DNA of 64,000 bases from Symsagittifera roscoffensis (GCF_963678635.1 NC_087068.1:23686697-23750696), one strand, 5' to 3'; positions 10,586 through 21,900 are shown, counted from the stretch's first letter. Program-made: numbers and translations. Notes: generated from the sequence alone by a model not told the origin.

Positions 10586-11475
10586 TGTAACATTCGCCCG
10601 GAAGATACATATCAACGGAAGACAAAACTAAGTCTTAAGACGACTGGCTAACGTCTAAACAGAGCCTTGCATGCTTTTCACCGTCTCTACCAAGCCAGTA
10701 CTTTTCGGTGGTCTTTCTAACATCGGGTCGACAAAACGTTACTACTTTCGGCTTCGGTCAAAACACTCAAATTAACTAGATTACATGCAGAAATAGTGAG
10801 CTCATGGCTGGGTCTCAGTATCCCCAGACCACGAGGTCACTCCTAAAAACAGGGCTACTACTTATTATATTACTATTGTTTTTGTTCAGTAGATAAAAAT
10901 CATCATCTCCATCGAAGTGGATCAACCCTTTCCCCCAACTCCTAGCTTCTCATCCTTATCAAAATGAATCTAGATATCAATTAAATTCAAGTCAGGACAT
11001 GACAGGAAGCTAAAAGTTTATGTAACAGGATAAAAGTTTCAGTTCCTTTACCCTTCCGGATTGATGAATCCGCTGGATCAAGCTCGTTAATCCTGATTTC
11101 CTCTTAATCCGGAAGGCCGTCTTTCACCCTTCACCGTTGTTCGCAACGGCCTTGCAACTATTGTAGCAGCACAATAGTTGCAACTCGGAGTGTTCTCTGT
11201 TACTCTGTAACTAGTTGTCGTTTTCCAATCTCAATTCCGTAGTTGTTGTTAGCGCAGCTAATGTTGTTCTCTTTTTCTTTTTTGTTTTAGCCAAAATGGC
11301 CGTTTCTGACGTTTCTCAGAAATATGACGTCATAATTCGAATTTTTGAAATTTTAAAATACCAGAATATTCCAGCCCTCACCGTTTGGCCAATCGTTCCA
11401 ATAACGTTCTTAGTTCTTAATAATCACCAATCCGGAAGGCTCGCTGCTAAAAATTCGAATTCTGCAGAGATTGCA
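10586..11475 (-). repeat. 5' LTR of copy A
   Basis: The left edge (TGTAACATTCGCCC) matches the left edge of the three other LTRs. Internal blocks also match, for example the AAAATGGCCGTTTCTGACGTTTCTCAGAAATATGA region near 11293 and the CCGGAAGGCTCGCTG region near 11435. The right edge was placed at TGCA (11472-11475) from LTR length (890 versus about 885 bp) and alignment, and is less certain. Its partner LTR is outside the window. Confidence 0.65.
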
Positions 11476-11683
11476 TTTTTCACATTCTGGTCGAATGTCA
11501 CATTTGTCATTTATTGTTCTGAGTACGCAAGCGGCGTTTGCAATCTGTAATGCCAGGGAGATTCTCTGCTTTAAAATGCTGCCTGCTCTGGGTTCCTCAG
11601 TGCTTATGCTTATGTTCTTACAAAGCTTGCCGAAAAAAAATTGTGCTGGGGCCGGCCGCGCCCTAAATCTCAAAAGCTAGCGG

Positions 11684-12159
11684 TTAAAAAAGATACTCAT
11701 CATCTACTAGATCTTTATACTTGTCATTTATTTGCTCTTCCTCTTCAGCGGCAGCCGTACCAGGGTTACAAACAGACCCGTTACTAATATTACTAGGGGC
11801 TAAGAAGTCTACTACCTTTACTTCCCAGAAGAGCTGCTTAAAAACAGCCCATGGAACGAGCGTCAAACCGTCTGGTTCCTTCGGATCGGTCCTGTAGAGG
11901 TTTCGTGGTTCTAAAACAGACGGAATGTTAGAATAAGATAAACTCTGCTTCATAAGGGCATTCAGGTTTGAATGCCCAGAGAATCTCCTCCAATTTTGAG
12001 GCAAGAAAGACCAAGCCAACCATCTCCGGTAACGTCTTTTCCGCTCACGCATTTATGCTGTTCGCATATTTTTGAGCCTAATCGAAGTCCAATCGCAATT
12101 CGGAGTTGTTGTTTCGACAGTTTCAACCTTAACTTTTTGACGGGATGAGGGTCACTCAT
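11684..12159 (-). pseudogene. LINE C-terminal domain remnant
   Basis: Two overlapping frames (11962-12159 and 11684-12052) together read LKLSKQQLRIAIGLRLG, then a Cys/His cluster (CEQHKC and later GLSC), then PSVLEPRNL and PDGLTLVPWAVFKQLFWEVK. This resembles the region after the RT thumb in animal LINEs that have a short Cys/His motif and a final conserved PDG-T-VPW block. A frameshift lies between the two frames near 12000. Confidence 0.7.
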
Positions 12160-12690
12160 TGGGAGCCAAATCTATCTGCATTTGCGTTGAATCTTTTAAC
12201 GTCCGTTGGTTCGAGTCGTAAAATCAAGTCTGCAATTTCGCTGTCAAAAATTGGCTCTGTCCTTTTTTTGGATTTCAGTTTCCGGAGCCATTTCAATTTT
12301 TCCAAGTTCAAACTACCGTATAAGCGCATCATCATAGGTTCCCTCCCCATGCTCCAAACCAAAGGTTTTGCTTAAGGCATTTTTTGCTCCTACTGATGAG
12401 GCTAAGAAAGCGGGTAAAGCTAGTAGACGAGCGGAAGAAACGCCCAAGCCACCTTTAGTTGCCGGGAGAACTGCTTGTAAAAACTGGTTATCATCCTTTT
12501 TCACATTAGTCACCTTGCATAACGAATTTCTTAGTAATTTGTCGTAGCGTTCCATAACATCATTTTGCAAAAAATATAGGAGTCTCGGCAATCTAAAGCA
12601 AACTTTCAGGAGGTAAATACCACAATGGGCGTCTAGTTTGTCAATGACATTCGGGATTTTTTCAAGCTCTTTTATTTTTTCGTCGAGCAA
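12160..12690 (-). pseudogene. LINE reverse transcriptase thumb remnant
   Basis: The frame at 12313-12690 contains HCGIYLLKVCFRLPRLLYFL followed by LPATKGGLGVSSARLLALPAFLAS, a hallmark of the thumb and post-RT region in one group of animal LINEs. The adjoining frame (12156-12362) carries the degraded continuation. It lies directly between the RT palm fragment and the C-terminal remnant in the correct order and on the same strand. Confidence 0.75.
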
Positions 12691-12874
12691 TTCTTTTCGG
12701 CATAGTTCTCCGATTGGAGATCCTAAAATGAGGAGTTCTTCTTTTGTTTTTTTTTTGGGGCATAGTTTTCAAAATTGTGTTAAAATTGAATTATACTGTG
12801 TACGCGTAGTCGGTCCCTAAAAACAAATTGGCACTTCTCATTGGTCAAGCTCAGTTCGTATTTTTTTGCCAACT

Positions 12875-13138
12875 TCAAAAGTTTTTAAGGTCCCGGAGTA
12901 ATATCTTATTGTCGTCGGCTAAATTTCTACCATCTAAAAACCAGATGTTAATTTTCAACTGTTTGACTAGTGTCTGAATTGTTTCCGCAAAAAGGAGTGG
13001 CGCTTCAGGATAACCTTGCTGAGTTCCTTCTTCTGACATTATGACAGAGCTTCCGTAAAAAAGGTAACTAGGTTTACCATACGCGCAATGGGTGTAATTA
13101 TACAATCGGGGGCGGTTTGAAAAAACGTGATTCAGCAT
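12875..13138 (-). pseudogene. LINE reverse transcriptase palm remnant
   Basis: This 87-codon frame shows MSEEGTQQGYPEAPLLFAET, where TQQG-P is the RT B-box, and WFLDGRNLADD, a decayed form of the catalytic F-DD box (one catalytic aspartate has become glycine). The upstream residues NHVFSNRPRLYNYTHCAYG also recur in the plus-strand copy near 16160-16230. The enzyme would be inactive. Confidence 0.78.
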
Positions 13139-13169
13139 TAATTATCTATTTAGAGATTTCAAGGCATTC

Positions 13170-13400
13170 TTAAAAACTAGTTTCAAAAAACCCGTGCATT
13201 TCGGATTTTCGTCGCGTTAAATTAGGTTTTGAAAAGAGTGTGCAGCTATTTCTGCTCCTCGTTTGGTACCGCATTCTACCTGAACGTTTCCGAAAATTTT
13301 GTCGCTCGGAGAGGGCCTTGCTTCTAGCGCATATAGAGGCAATACGTCTCAGCGTGTTGCCTGTGACAATCGGTCTCAACCCTCCGTCTATCTTTATGAC
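13170..13400 (-). pseudogene. LINE reverse transcriptase N-terminal palm remnant
   Basis: The minus-strand frame reads KIDGGLRPIVTGNTLRRIAS then ICARSKALSERQNF, matching the first palm motif of LINE RTs (GLRPI...TLRR). The same stretch occurs twice on the plus strand at 15360-15470 and 15900-16010, which shows that two or more copies of the same element family are present here. Confidence 0.78.
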
Positions 13401-13615
13401 GCCGAAAAGCTTTGCGCCAAAAGGAAAGGTGTTAGGAGCTCGAGTATTTTGCCATCTCCAATGAGGTTTATCAGCTAATTAAGCGATTTCAGAAAATTAA
13501 GTCCTGCTATTCCATTTGACTTACTAACAAGATCTTCAAAGTTTTGAGGAACTGTTTTATCAGGACCTGCTGCCGATCCGTTCGGAAAGGACATTATAGC
13601 TTTGTATAGGTCGAA

Positions 13616-13948
13616 TTAGGTTACGAAAAAATCTAAACTTTCTGGATTTGGAGCTGCAAAATTGGCTCGCTGAGGGTGCTTAGACAACATTTTTTCATAG
13701 TTATCAGTTGAAAAAGGAGCAATTTTGTCATCCGAAGCAGCAAGCCTTAACCCTCCCTTTATATTTCCTTCATCGAGCTTACTACTTTTTAGCTTTGTTC
13801 TCTGCTCGAGGTCACTCAAAGGCGGGCTTGAAACTTGGGAATGGGGTTTTAGAGGTGACACGTCATTTGATGAAATTTTTTTATTTCTCAAATAGCTCAT
13901 GCTTCTGGTCTGCTTGCATCCACTTCTTTTCGGTCGCTCCAAAAACAA
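13616..13948 (-). pseudogene. LINE region upstream of the RT palm
   Basis: The 110-codon frame ends with GNIKGGLRLAASDDKIAPFS and SKHPQRANFAAPNPESL, which resembles the conserved N-terminal RT extension (G-RL-SSDD--AP ... KHP) in the same LINE group. The N-terminal half is low-complexity and basic. A shift separates it from the palm fragment at 13400. Confidence 0.65.
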
Positions 13949-14102
13949 ACAAGAACGACGTTAAAAAAATTAGCAATTTTGGGACATCTTCTAAATTGTA
14001 GAAGATGTCATTTATTTTGTCCGACTGACTTTCCGCCAAGGGACCACGCGAGTCTTTTGGTACTCTCTTGAGTACTCGGACATTTGAGATGGCTGTATTA
14101 AC

Positions 14103-14327
14103 CTAATTGTCTAGAACTAAATCACTACCTATTGTTGCTTTATTAACAGATTTTACATCAATGCATAAAGAACATTGACAGCATTGGATTTTCATAGAGT
14201 CGCTAAGAGAAACTTTTACAAAACTGATATGATACCAACTAGAACAACAATCACATCCATTCCCATTTATCAGTACTGAAGGTCTTAAGCAATCTTTGCC
14301 TGTACACTCTTTGTTGTTTTTCCTCAT
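14103..14327 (-). pseudogene. PHD-finger-like zinc module, probably the LINE N-terminus
   Basis: The 74-codon frame has the spacing of a PHD finger: C-x4-C, then CDCCSSWYHI with the characteristic W-H, then IQCCQCSLC. PHD fingers have been described in proteins of some animal non-LTR elements, and it is collinear with the RT fragments 150 bases downstream. I infer it is the N-terminus of the same decayed element; an unrelated host fragment cannot be excluded. Confidence 0.55.
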
Positions 14328-14330
14328 CTT

Positions 14331-15051
14331 GACGCAGCCTAAAGGTAAAAAATGATTTTGAATGGATTGTAGGGGACTGTACTAACCCATAATAAGCGGT
14401 TAGTGGCAATTTTATAAATCAGCGAATAAAATAAATAAAAGACAATTAAATTAATTTATTTTTTAGAATCGAACTACAAAAACCAAAAACAAGGAATAAT
14501 CTCACCCGAGCTCAGTAGTTCCAGCGGTGCACCACCAGACTCTTCAAGCCAGTTCCAGTTTCCCCCCTCCTCACAGAAAGCTACTTGACAGACCTGTCTC
14601 TAAAGTCCCTCAGAGGGCACTCCACAAATAGGCACAAACATCAAACATAACAATTCTATTTAAAAGTTTAGCACAACAATGTTTCATTAATTTCAGCGAT
14701 TAATGAAACAAAACTCTTTGCAAAAAAAAATATTTCCCGGAAAACTATTTTATAAGTGATAGTTTGTCAGCCTAGGACTAAGTATAGCGGGTTGCTGTGC
14801 ACGGATAAAACTGAACGGATAAGCAAATTTCAAAATTATACAAAAAATTTTTTTTTGATTCCACAAGATTTTTCTCAGAAGTCAGCGCTAAAACAAATTT
14901 CGAAATAAAAAATTACTTGGGCGAAACGAAGTCTGGAAGAAAAGACTTCTGAGTTGTAACGAATATAAAGCTAGTCGTTACTTGCCCTACTTCACGAATC
15001 GGGACGCTGAGAAGAAGAACTAAAAGCCTTCCTGATAGTGAAGAAGGCGCT
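14331..15051. other. Spacer with no recognisable feature
   Basis: About 720 AT-rich bases between the minus-strand and plus-strand LINE remnants. I see no open frame with recognisable motifs, no repeat array and no RNA gene. Confidence 0.5.
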
Positions 15052-16396
15052 TCTTTAGTGAAATGGAAGAATCCGGAAGGGTTTCTGGTATAACTGGGAA
15101 GTATTATTTTAACAAATTGTAGCTTCCCGGAATGAAATGAATTTAATTTGAAATTATCATAGTTCATTTCCTTTTTCAGATCCCGAGAAGCTAGGAGCTG
15201 CGGAAAAGGGTCAATGTTCTCTGCTGTTCGAAAACAACAGTAATATACTATTATAAGTGTTTGGGTATCAGCCTGAGTTTCCCGGAATAGCCTGAATTTA
15301 ATTTAAAATCATCAAACCTCAATACTACCTTTCTTTTTAGGTGCAAAGCTTATCGACCTCTTGCAGATAGACGGAGGGTTGAGACCGATTGCCACAGGTA
15401 GCACGCTGAGACGTATCGCGTCTAAATGCGCTGGAAGCAAGGCGCTCTCTGAGCGACAAAATTTTTACGTAAACCTACAGGTCTGATGCGGCACTAAACG
15501 AGTGGCAGAAAAACCTTGTTTCGAAATCTAATTGAGCGGGACAACATTCCAAAATGCTTTGTTTTTTTTAACCAAGACTTCGCGTATTCCTTTAAGTGAA
15601 GTGGAAGAATCCGGAAGGGCTTCTGGTAGAACTGGAGAAGTATCAGTTTAACAAATTGTAGCTTCCCGGAATGAAATGAACTTAATTTGAAATTATCATA
15701 GTTCTTTTTCTTTTTCAGATCATGAGAAGCTAGGAGCTGCGGAAAAGGGTCAATTTTCTCTGCTATTTGAAAACAACAGTAATGTACTATTATGAGTGTC
15801 TGTGTATCAGCTTTAATTTCCCGGAATAGCCTGAATTTAACTTAAAATCATCAAACCTCAATACTACCTTTCTTTTTAGGTGCAAAGCTTATCGCCCTCT
15901 TGCAGATAGACGGAGGGTTGAGACCAATTGCCACAGGCAACACGCTGAGACGTATCGCGTCTAAATGCGCTGGAAGCAAGGCGCTCTCTGAGCGACAAAA
16001 TGTTTACGTAAACCTACAGGTCGGATGCGGCACTAAACGAGTGGCAGAAAAACCTTGTTTTGAAAACTAATTGAGCTCGACAACAATCCAAAATGCTTTG
16101 TTTTTTTTTAAACAAGATTTTAAGTATGTCTTTAACTCTCTAAACCGAGAAAATGCTGAAAATGTTGAATCATGTTTTTTCAATTCGTCCCCAACAGTCC
16201 AAATTTACCCATTGCGCGTATAGTAAAACTAAATATCTTTTTTTATTGTAAGCTCTATTATAATATCAGAAGACGGAACTCAGCAAGGTGATCCTGAAGC
16301 CCCATCCTTTTTTGCGGAAACAATTCAGATAGTATCAAAAAGTTGGAGTCAAAAATTAACATGTGGTATTTAGAGATGATGGAATTATAGCTGACG
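15052..16396 (+). mobile_element. Plus-strand LINE fragment with a 539-bp tandem duplication
   Basis: The GLRPIATGSTLRR and SKALSERQNFYVNLQ motifs occur on the plus strand near 15360-15475 and again near 15899-16014. Flanking non-coding sequence is duplicated with them, from the GTGAAATGGAAGAATCCGG block at 15058 and 15597, giving a period of 539 bases. Downstream, 16150-16390 continues into the decayed palm (EDGTQQGDPEAP and a RDDGIIAD catalytic-box remnant). The fragment stops exactly at the LTR of copy B, so the LTR element inserted into it. Confidence 0.78.
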
Positions 16397-17279
16397 TGTA
16401 ACATTCGCCCAAATACTACACAGCGACGGAGCGTAGAAAAAGTACCTATTAACGACTGGCAGGCGTCAGTTACCTTAATCCTACTCGCTTTTCACCGTCT
16501 CGACCTTGCCAGTTGATTTTCTGGTCTGTCTAGGGCAAAGTAAAAAGTTACCATTTTTAGGCCATCAGTCAAACGACTTTTGATCAGCTTTCGTTTACAT
16601 GCGAACACAACCACATAGCTGAGTCTCGGATCCTCAGACTACGTGATTGTCATTAAAAACACGGCTCAAACAACCTATTTTAATATGTTTTTGTGTGACA
16701 GTTCTATATTAAATCCATTGGAGATGGATTGACCCTTTCCTCTTTCTAGCTACTCATATTCTGAAATATCAAACAATAACGGTGTTAATTAAGAGATCTA
16801 TCACATTCCAGTAGCTATGAAGTTAGTTTATACAGTCCCTTCACATAGAACAGTCTCTGGGGGACCAAGCCTCCGCTCCCGTGATATTCCGGCGATAACG
16901 CTCTTATCTCCTCTGATTTGCGTCCCGGGAGGGTTCCGTGGTGTATTTCTTCCCCCACTGAAGCCTCCTTCTCCACCAATGTCTGTTGCTAAGGTCCTTA
17001 TCGTGTGTTGTTGCCACGATAAGAGGCTTCGTATTTTCCGTCTCTGGTACGACTGTTTTTCACTATATCTGTCGTTGTTCTGATTTTTGTCACTTTTTGG
17101 CTCAAAATGGCAGTTTTTCGTATTTCTGAGAAATATTCTTCTTCCAATCGAAACTTTAAAAATAAAAATTCTACAATATTCCGACCCTCCTTCGCAATAC
17201 TTTTTCGTCAATAAGGCCTTTAGTCGTTCTTTTTTACGTCGCCGGAAGGTTGTGCTGTGCCATCTGGCAGAATGGCACA
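16397..17279 (-). repeat. 3' LTR of copy B
   Basis: 883 bp, starting TGTAACATTCGCC and ending AATGGCACA on the plus strand, so TG...CA termini on both strands. It is clearly homologous over its length to 35086-35970 and 57911-58783. The terminus next to the polypurine tract carries a palindrome (TGTGCCA ... TGGCACA). The left flank is a plus-strand LINE fragment, which fixes this boundary. No target duplication can be assessed because the other end of the array is rearranged. Confidence 0.85.
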
Positions 17280-17292
17280 TACTCCCCGGACA
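17280..17292 (-). other. Polypurine tract of copy B
   Basis: Directly inside the 3' LTR, the minus strand reads CTGTCCGGGGAGTA followed by the LTR TGTGCC. A purine-rich run ending at the LTR is the usual primer for plus-strand synthesis. The same motif adjoins the LTR in copy C (35971-35983). Confidence 0.6.
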
Positions 17293-18063
17293 GTCCCCAT
17301 CAATGTCCCTATTGATCGCATAACACCGGGTTATCGTCAAGTAGTTATCCAGTTTTTTTTGTAATCAATCTAACAAATCGCATAAGAAAATGAAATTTAT
17401 CTACCCCACCTCAACTCACTACGTGTTCACAAATGGCATCGTACTACATCTCACTGCCTCTCAACATTTTCACAAAAATTGCACCATGAGGAGTGTCCTA
17501 GACAAAAAATTTCTTTTCTGACTACTTACGTCGTCTTGCCATAAAACTTCTTTTTGCTCTTTGTGATTAAAAAGTGGGACGTGGCACGGCCACGCACCCG
17601 TTAAAATTAACTTAACACTACTCACCAAGTATAATCAGTCATTTATGCGGTCCTTTCAATATTAAAACTAAGAAACTCTTTGGCTAGGAAAGTTATTGAG
17701 TTACCCACCCTTCTCGAGCGAGTTTACTCAAACTTACCATGTCGCCACACAGTGAATTTGTGTCTTACACAGGTTAAAAACTTCAGTCGTGAATAAATAG
17801 GTAAATATACTCACCTAGGTTCCTCATATACATACATAAATAGCCATAACTAAAATCAACAATTTCAACAATTTTAACAATTGCAACATTATAGTTTGGT
17901 CTGACCAAACTAGATCAAAACAAAAAGTTTCACAAGTTCAATAATCAAAACTTGGTTGATTGGTTCTAGTTTTAACACACAAAGACAATCAAGTTTTTTC
18001 TCCTTCTCTTCCTTTCTTGCTCACGTCTTCACTTGTTCACTTCGTTCATCATCTTCATTATCT
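17293..18063 (-). other. Copy B 3' untranslated region
   Basis: About 770 bases between the ORF4 stop and the polypurine tract, closely matching 35984-36720 in copy C. I see no open frame with recognisable protein. A GTGGCACGGCCAC inverted repeat lies near 17583. The right part is rich in short A/C tracts. Confidence 0.65.
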
Positions 18064-18972
18064 TCATTCCATCGCTTCTTCATCCTGCTGTTCAGCGTCA
18101 CTGTCTTCCAGAACTTTCTCCAGCATGTCCATAGAGTTGCGGGCCGTGCCCCAACTCTCCTGCTCCAACAGCCTCGGTTTGCAACAAGGTAGCAAGTCAA
18201 CATTAACCTTTTGCTCCCGGTTCCTGCAAAAGCTGTTGTGAAGACATAGGCTCACATTTCGTTCTAGGTCAGCTCTTAAGACCTCTTTCTTCTCAACTTC
18301 AGTCACACAAGGCGCTCCAGCTACTCGCTTTACCGCCGTGGTGACCGCGTTTCTGTGCGTCAGGAATGCTCTCTTATAGGCTCCTGGTCCTATATCTAGC
18401 TGGAAAGATTGATAGGCTTCCGTGTTCCTCGACATGTGACGCTTCGCGCGTTCATACATCCATGATGTCATCACTGCACGGAACCAAGGCATCAATCCTT
18501 GCCTTGACCATATTCTTTCAATGACTTTATGTATTCTCAGAACCTTGCAGGTGGTTCTGAAAAGATCCAATTCACGACTCATCCTCACGTTGCTCAGCTG
18601 CTCAGGAGTCGGCACGGCCGTCTCCTGTTCACTTGTGTCCGCGTTAGCCTCCAACCATCTCACTGCCAGCATGGCACTAACCACCACGATTGACACCTGT
18701 TTATTCTGATCGGGCAACCCCGTAGAGTATAACTCCTCCACGTCCCATACTAGCATCAGATTCCCGCGTTTGGGGTACCACAACGTCTGCGCCAGGCAGT
18801 GGCAAGGATACTCCCCATGGGTTCTCACTATGTTCCTTCGGGTCCGATACCCTGAGGCTCCCAGCAACTGTTCCACCTCCATCAGAATTCTGTGTAAGTC
18901 GTCTTTCTCTTCTATGGTGGGGAATTCAGTGGGTAACACTCCACTCGCTTTCTGTTTCTGGAACTCACTCAC
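18064..18972 (-). CDS. Copy B ORF4, unknown 302-residue protein
   Basis: The frame starts 25 bases after the ORF3 stop and is open for 302 codons. I do not recognise the family. It is probably soluble: no signal peptide and no convincing membrane helix. The N-terminal half has a Cys/His pair (GEYPCHCLAQTLWYP) and the C-terminal half has several cysteines (CLHNSFC, LLPCC) followed by an acidic tail (EDSDAEQQDEEAME). Copy C encodes a nearly identical protein, with changes mostly in the acidic tail. Position after pol suggests an accessory protein of the element, made from a downstream, spliced or reinitiated message. Confidence 0.7.
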   Translation of the reverse strand: MSEFQKQKASGVLPTEFPTIEEKDDLHRILMEVEQLLGASGYRTRRNIVRTHGEYPCHCLAQTLWYPKRGNLMLVWDVEELYSTGLPDQNKQVSIVVVSAMLAVRWLEANADTSEQETAVPTPEQLSNVRMSRELDLFRTTCKVLRIHKVIERIWSRQGLMPWFRAVMTSWMYERAKRHMSRNTEAYQSFQLDIGPGAYKRAFLTHRNAVTTAVKRVAGAPCVTEVEKKEVLRADLERNVSLCLHNSFCRNREQKVNVDLLPCCKPRLLEQESWGTARNSMDMLEKVLEDSDAEQQDEEAME

Positions 18973-18996
18973 ATTGCCTTCGTTTAATCTCAGAAA

Positions 18997-21900
18997 CTAT
19001 TCGCCCACTACGTCTTGCAACTCGCCTTCAGATATCTTCGGGACTGCCCGAAAGATCTTTGCCAACAAATCATATGACCTCTCCGACATTCTGGCCAACC
19101 TCACACACTTTGGCACAGAGAAAAGTTGATCAATCAATACCTGCTGTGTCCTCGCATCCATCACCACCATGTGTGTAGGATATCTAATACTGCAATATGG
19201 TACGGAGCTTGAACCCACCAGATACTTTGAACCAGTCGGTTTATGATAGGCCTCACTATCTTTCAGATTCATCTCGTTCTCCAGAGCTTCTCTACAGCCT
19301 CCGATCTTCTGCTCCGTCTGCAATGCTCCAGGGAATACTTCCACGCTGAGGGACGTCACTAGCTCATGGGCACGCTCCAGGCGCTCAAGCGATTCAATCG
19401 AACTCGTCATGCTACAAAATCCCAAGGCTGTGATCAAATTTACGTCCGTCACCCCATGACAGTCCGCGACCAACTCCATACCACTTTTATCCGACATGCT
19501 CAGTCTTCCGTACAATCGTGCCAGTTGCCGATGCTGCTCGCTCAGCGTAACCAGGCAGTGTCCCAGGTTACAAACATGTCCTTCCATCCCACTGTGTTGA
19601 GCCAAGCATGTGCCTTGCTTCAACCAATTACTCGATGGACCTTCCTCGGACAGCTCCGTGGATGGGTTGCTCTTCCGCTTCGTCAATCTCATGGCCAGTA
19701 GATGATGTATCATGGCCAGATCATGTAAACTCGCGTCATCATCTAGGTCTAACGTGATATCCGCCGTCATGTCCCAGATTAAACCGGCATTAGGATGAGG
19801 GCACCAAGAAGGCTTCATGAGTTCCCACATCGTCACTAGACTGGTTTTCAAGGGACCGTCCCAAGAACCACAATCAAAACTCACTTGCCCCTTTAGCTCG
19901 GGAACCGAGGGTTCGACCACTCGTTCTTCCAAGATAATTCCCAGCTTGGGTTGTTTCACCATCAACATTCCAGTTTCTTTAATACGTTCAACCCAGAAAT
20001 TGAGTACTATGACTTGCTCATAGTCGAAGTAAGCTTCCCTGGCTTCTTCATTCACGAAGGGGTTATACGCCATCCCCGGTATGCCAGACACATATTGGAA
20101 CGACTTCAGTTTCCCCAGTGGTGCAAACTCTTTTTGTCCTTTGACTGCTTCAATCAACTCCCGGCTCACTTTCAATTCTTTGTTGGAATATCTTCTCACC
20201 TCTTCCAACTTGCAATAGCTCTCCATGTCATTCGACTCCTTGTTTGGTACAGTCAACGGCATGTCCTGATATAGTTCCACCACGAACCTGACAAAGCAAA
20301 GGGCATCCTTACGCTTAGCCCATGCTATCGCAGAATCGTCTTTCGAAATCAACGCTCGCAGAGCTTCCATCAACTCCAGCTCCTGTTCCCGTGATTTCGA
20401 ATCATTACTGGCTTCATACTCCGCCCTCTTGAGGCCCATCAAGCACCAAGTCAACCGTACTTGCAGATCAGTTCTCACGCAATGATGAGCCAGGTATGCT
20501 GCCACCGTAGCAGGTGCATGCATCGCCTCGTCGAAGTATCTCTGGAGGGCCGCCCTCCAGGAGATTTCTAGTAGTTTTTCCAATCCAATTTCATTCGCTT
20601 CAGAGGACATTACCGTGCCGTATTCTTTTCGATTTAAGTTTGAATTCTCCGTGAGCTCTTTCAGATATTCCTGCATGGCTCGCTTCTCGCTCCAAGCCAT
20701 CAGGTGCCCTCTCGCGGAGTTTCTCGCTTTCAACATCTCCACATAACCTCCTGCTGGATCTCCCATATGGACTGATTCCGGCACAGTAACTCGACTGTAC
20801 TCGACCACGTCGAGTTGTCCTTCCAGCTTCAACTTGGCTATGTTGGTCCGCGAGGGCCTGTAATCTTCAAGTCCTCCAGATCCACATTGACTGATGATCT
20901 CCATCTCTAATTTAGTATCTGCCAGGGTTCGTGCTGTTTTCTTTGATCTTACGGCAGTCGTGGTCAGACCTGCCAAGAACATAGGGGGTATCAGATTCTC
21001 TTTTTCTCCCCCTGTCAGCGTTGCAGTATCTCCTTGCCCGCTCTCGCCTGAACGACCTGCGCTCGTTAAAGAGGTCACCACTGCGCTGGCTCTCGACTTC
21101 ACCACTCTCGGGTTCATGGCTCGACTTCCTGTTTTCCCTTTTAGTCGCTTCAGCCCCTTCCTGGCTCGTCTAACAGGTAATTTCTTTGCAACCTGCTGAT
21201 CATCGGCACTGTCTTCTGTTACTGACTCGGTCAGAACATCCGACTCCATGGAGTTCACTATTTTCTCCAGGACCTCACGCATGATGGGTTGGTTCAATCC
21301 CACCTTCATTATGGACTGCGTCCCATATCGCCTTATCACGTCCCATGATCTTTCCATGAAATTCACTCGGCTCCAGGTTGTCCCTGTCTTGCCTTCTAGC
21401 TCACTCTGATATCTCTCCCATTCCTCTTCTGGAATGTCAGCCCAAACGGCGGGAAGCTCAGATCGGGACGGGTAGTAATTGTCCGGGTCCACTACTCTGT
21501 TTGGGGCAGGAATTATCACATTGAACCTCCCCTCTGCTATTGTTGTGACCATTGTATATACAAATTGAAGGGGTTCTGGTAATGCAGCGTACCCTGGTGA
21601 CAATACAAAGATCACCTTCACCACATTCATGGTGAAGCGTTGTCTTGCTGCTGCCTCTACCTCAGCCATCGCCGAGAGCAGTGTCATTATCGCCTCCCCT
21701 ATGACCTCGTTACTCGGGATCGACCCATCCGTCAGACGTGACAATAAGCCCCTGCTTTGCAGATGATCATTTGAGCCTGCAACCACTATTACCTGCGGCT
21801 CCATACTGACCACCCTTCGCACACTTATCATCATGCCGATTGCTTGTCCCCAGTCCAATTTAGGTGCCGTCAAGAAAATCACGTCGGGCCAAAAGAGAGA

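Larger units (their letters stand above)
1..11475 (-). mobile_element. Copy A: divergent giant Ty3/gypsy-type LTR retrotransposon, 3' half outside window
   Basis: Reading on the minus strand from 11475, I see a 5' LTR, a leader of about 3 kb, gag in three same-frame pieces, protease, reverse transcriptase, RNase H, a linker and the start of integrase, cut by the window edge. Gene order, Gag knuckles, DTG protease, the YVDD motif and leader structures match copies B to D, but protein and leader sequence are clearly more divergent. Several frameshifts and stops show that it is not functional. Whether it carried the ORF3/ORF4 module cannot be seen because that part lies left of position 1. Confidence 0.88.
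11684..14327 (-). mobile_element. Degraded non-LTR retrotransposon (LINE) with PHD finger, minus-strand copy
   Basis: Fragments in several minus-strand frames line up in the order PHD-like zinc finger, RT N-terminal region, RT palm, thumb and C-terminal domain, covering about 2.6 kb. Stops and frameshifts separate each piece. The wording of the motifs (GLRPI..GNTLRR, EGTQQG-P-APLLF, FLD--NLADD, GGLG-SSA-LLALPAFLAS) is that of a family of animal LINE-like elements. There is no visible endonuclease domain. It is a fossil and encodes no functional enzyme. Confidence 0.8.

Noticed and set aside
15160-15345. CTTTTTCAG and CTTTCTTTTTAG before coding-like sequence, resembling splice acceptors of an intron-containing gene
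   Set aside because: The minus-strand copy of the same LINE has coding sequence (CTTTCCTTTTGGCGCAAAGC) at the homologous place of the second site, so the acceptor look is decayed coding sequence and not an intron end.
16817-17340. Open frames of up to 170 codons within the LTR on both strands
   Set aside because: They lie wholly inside LTR sequence, are not kept in the middle and right LTRs with the same frame, and show no protein motif.
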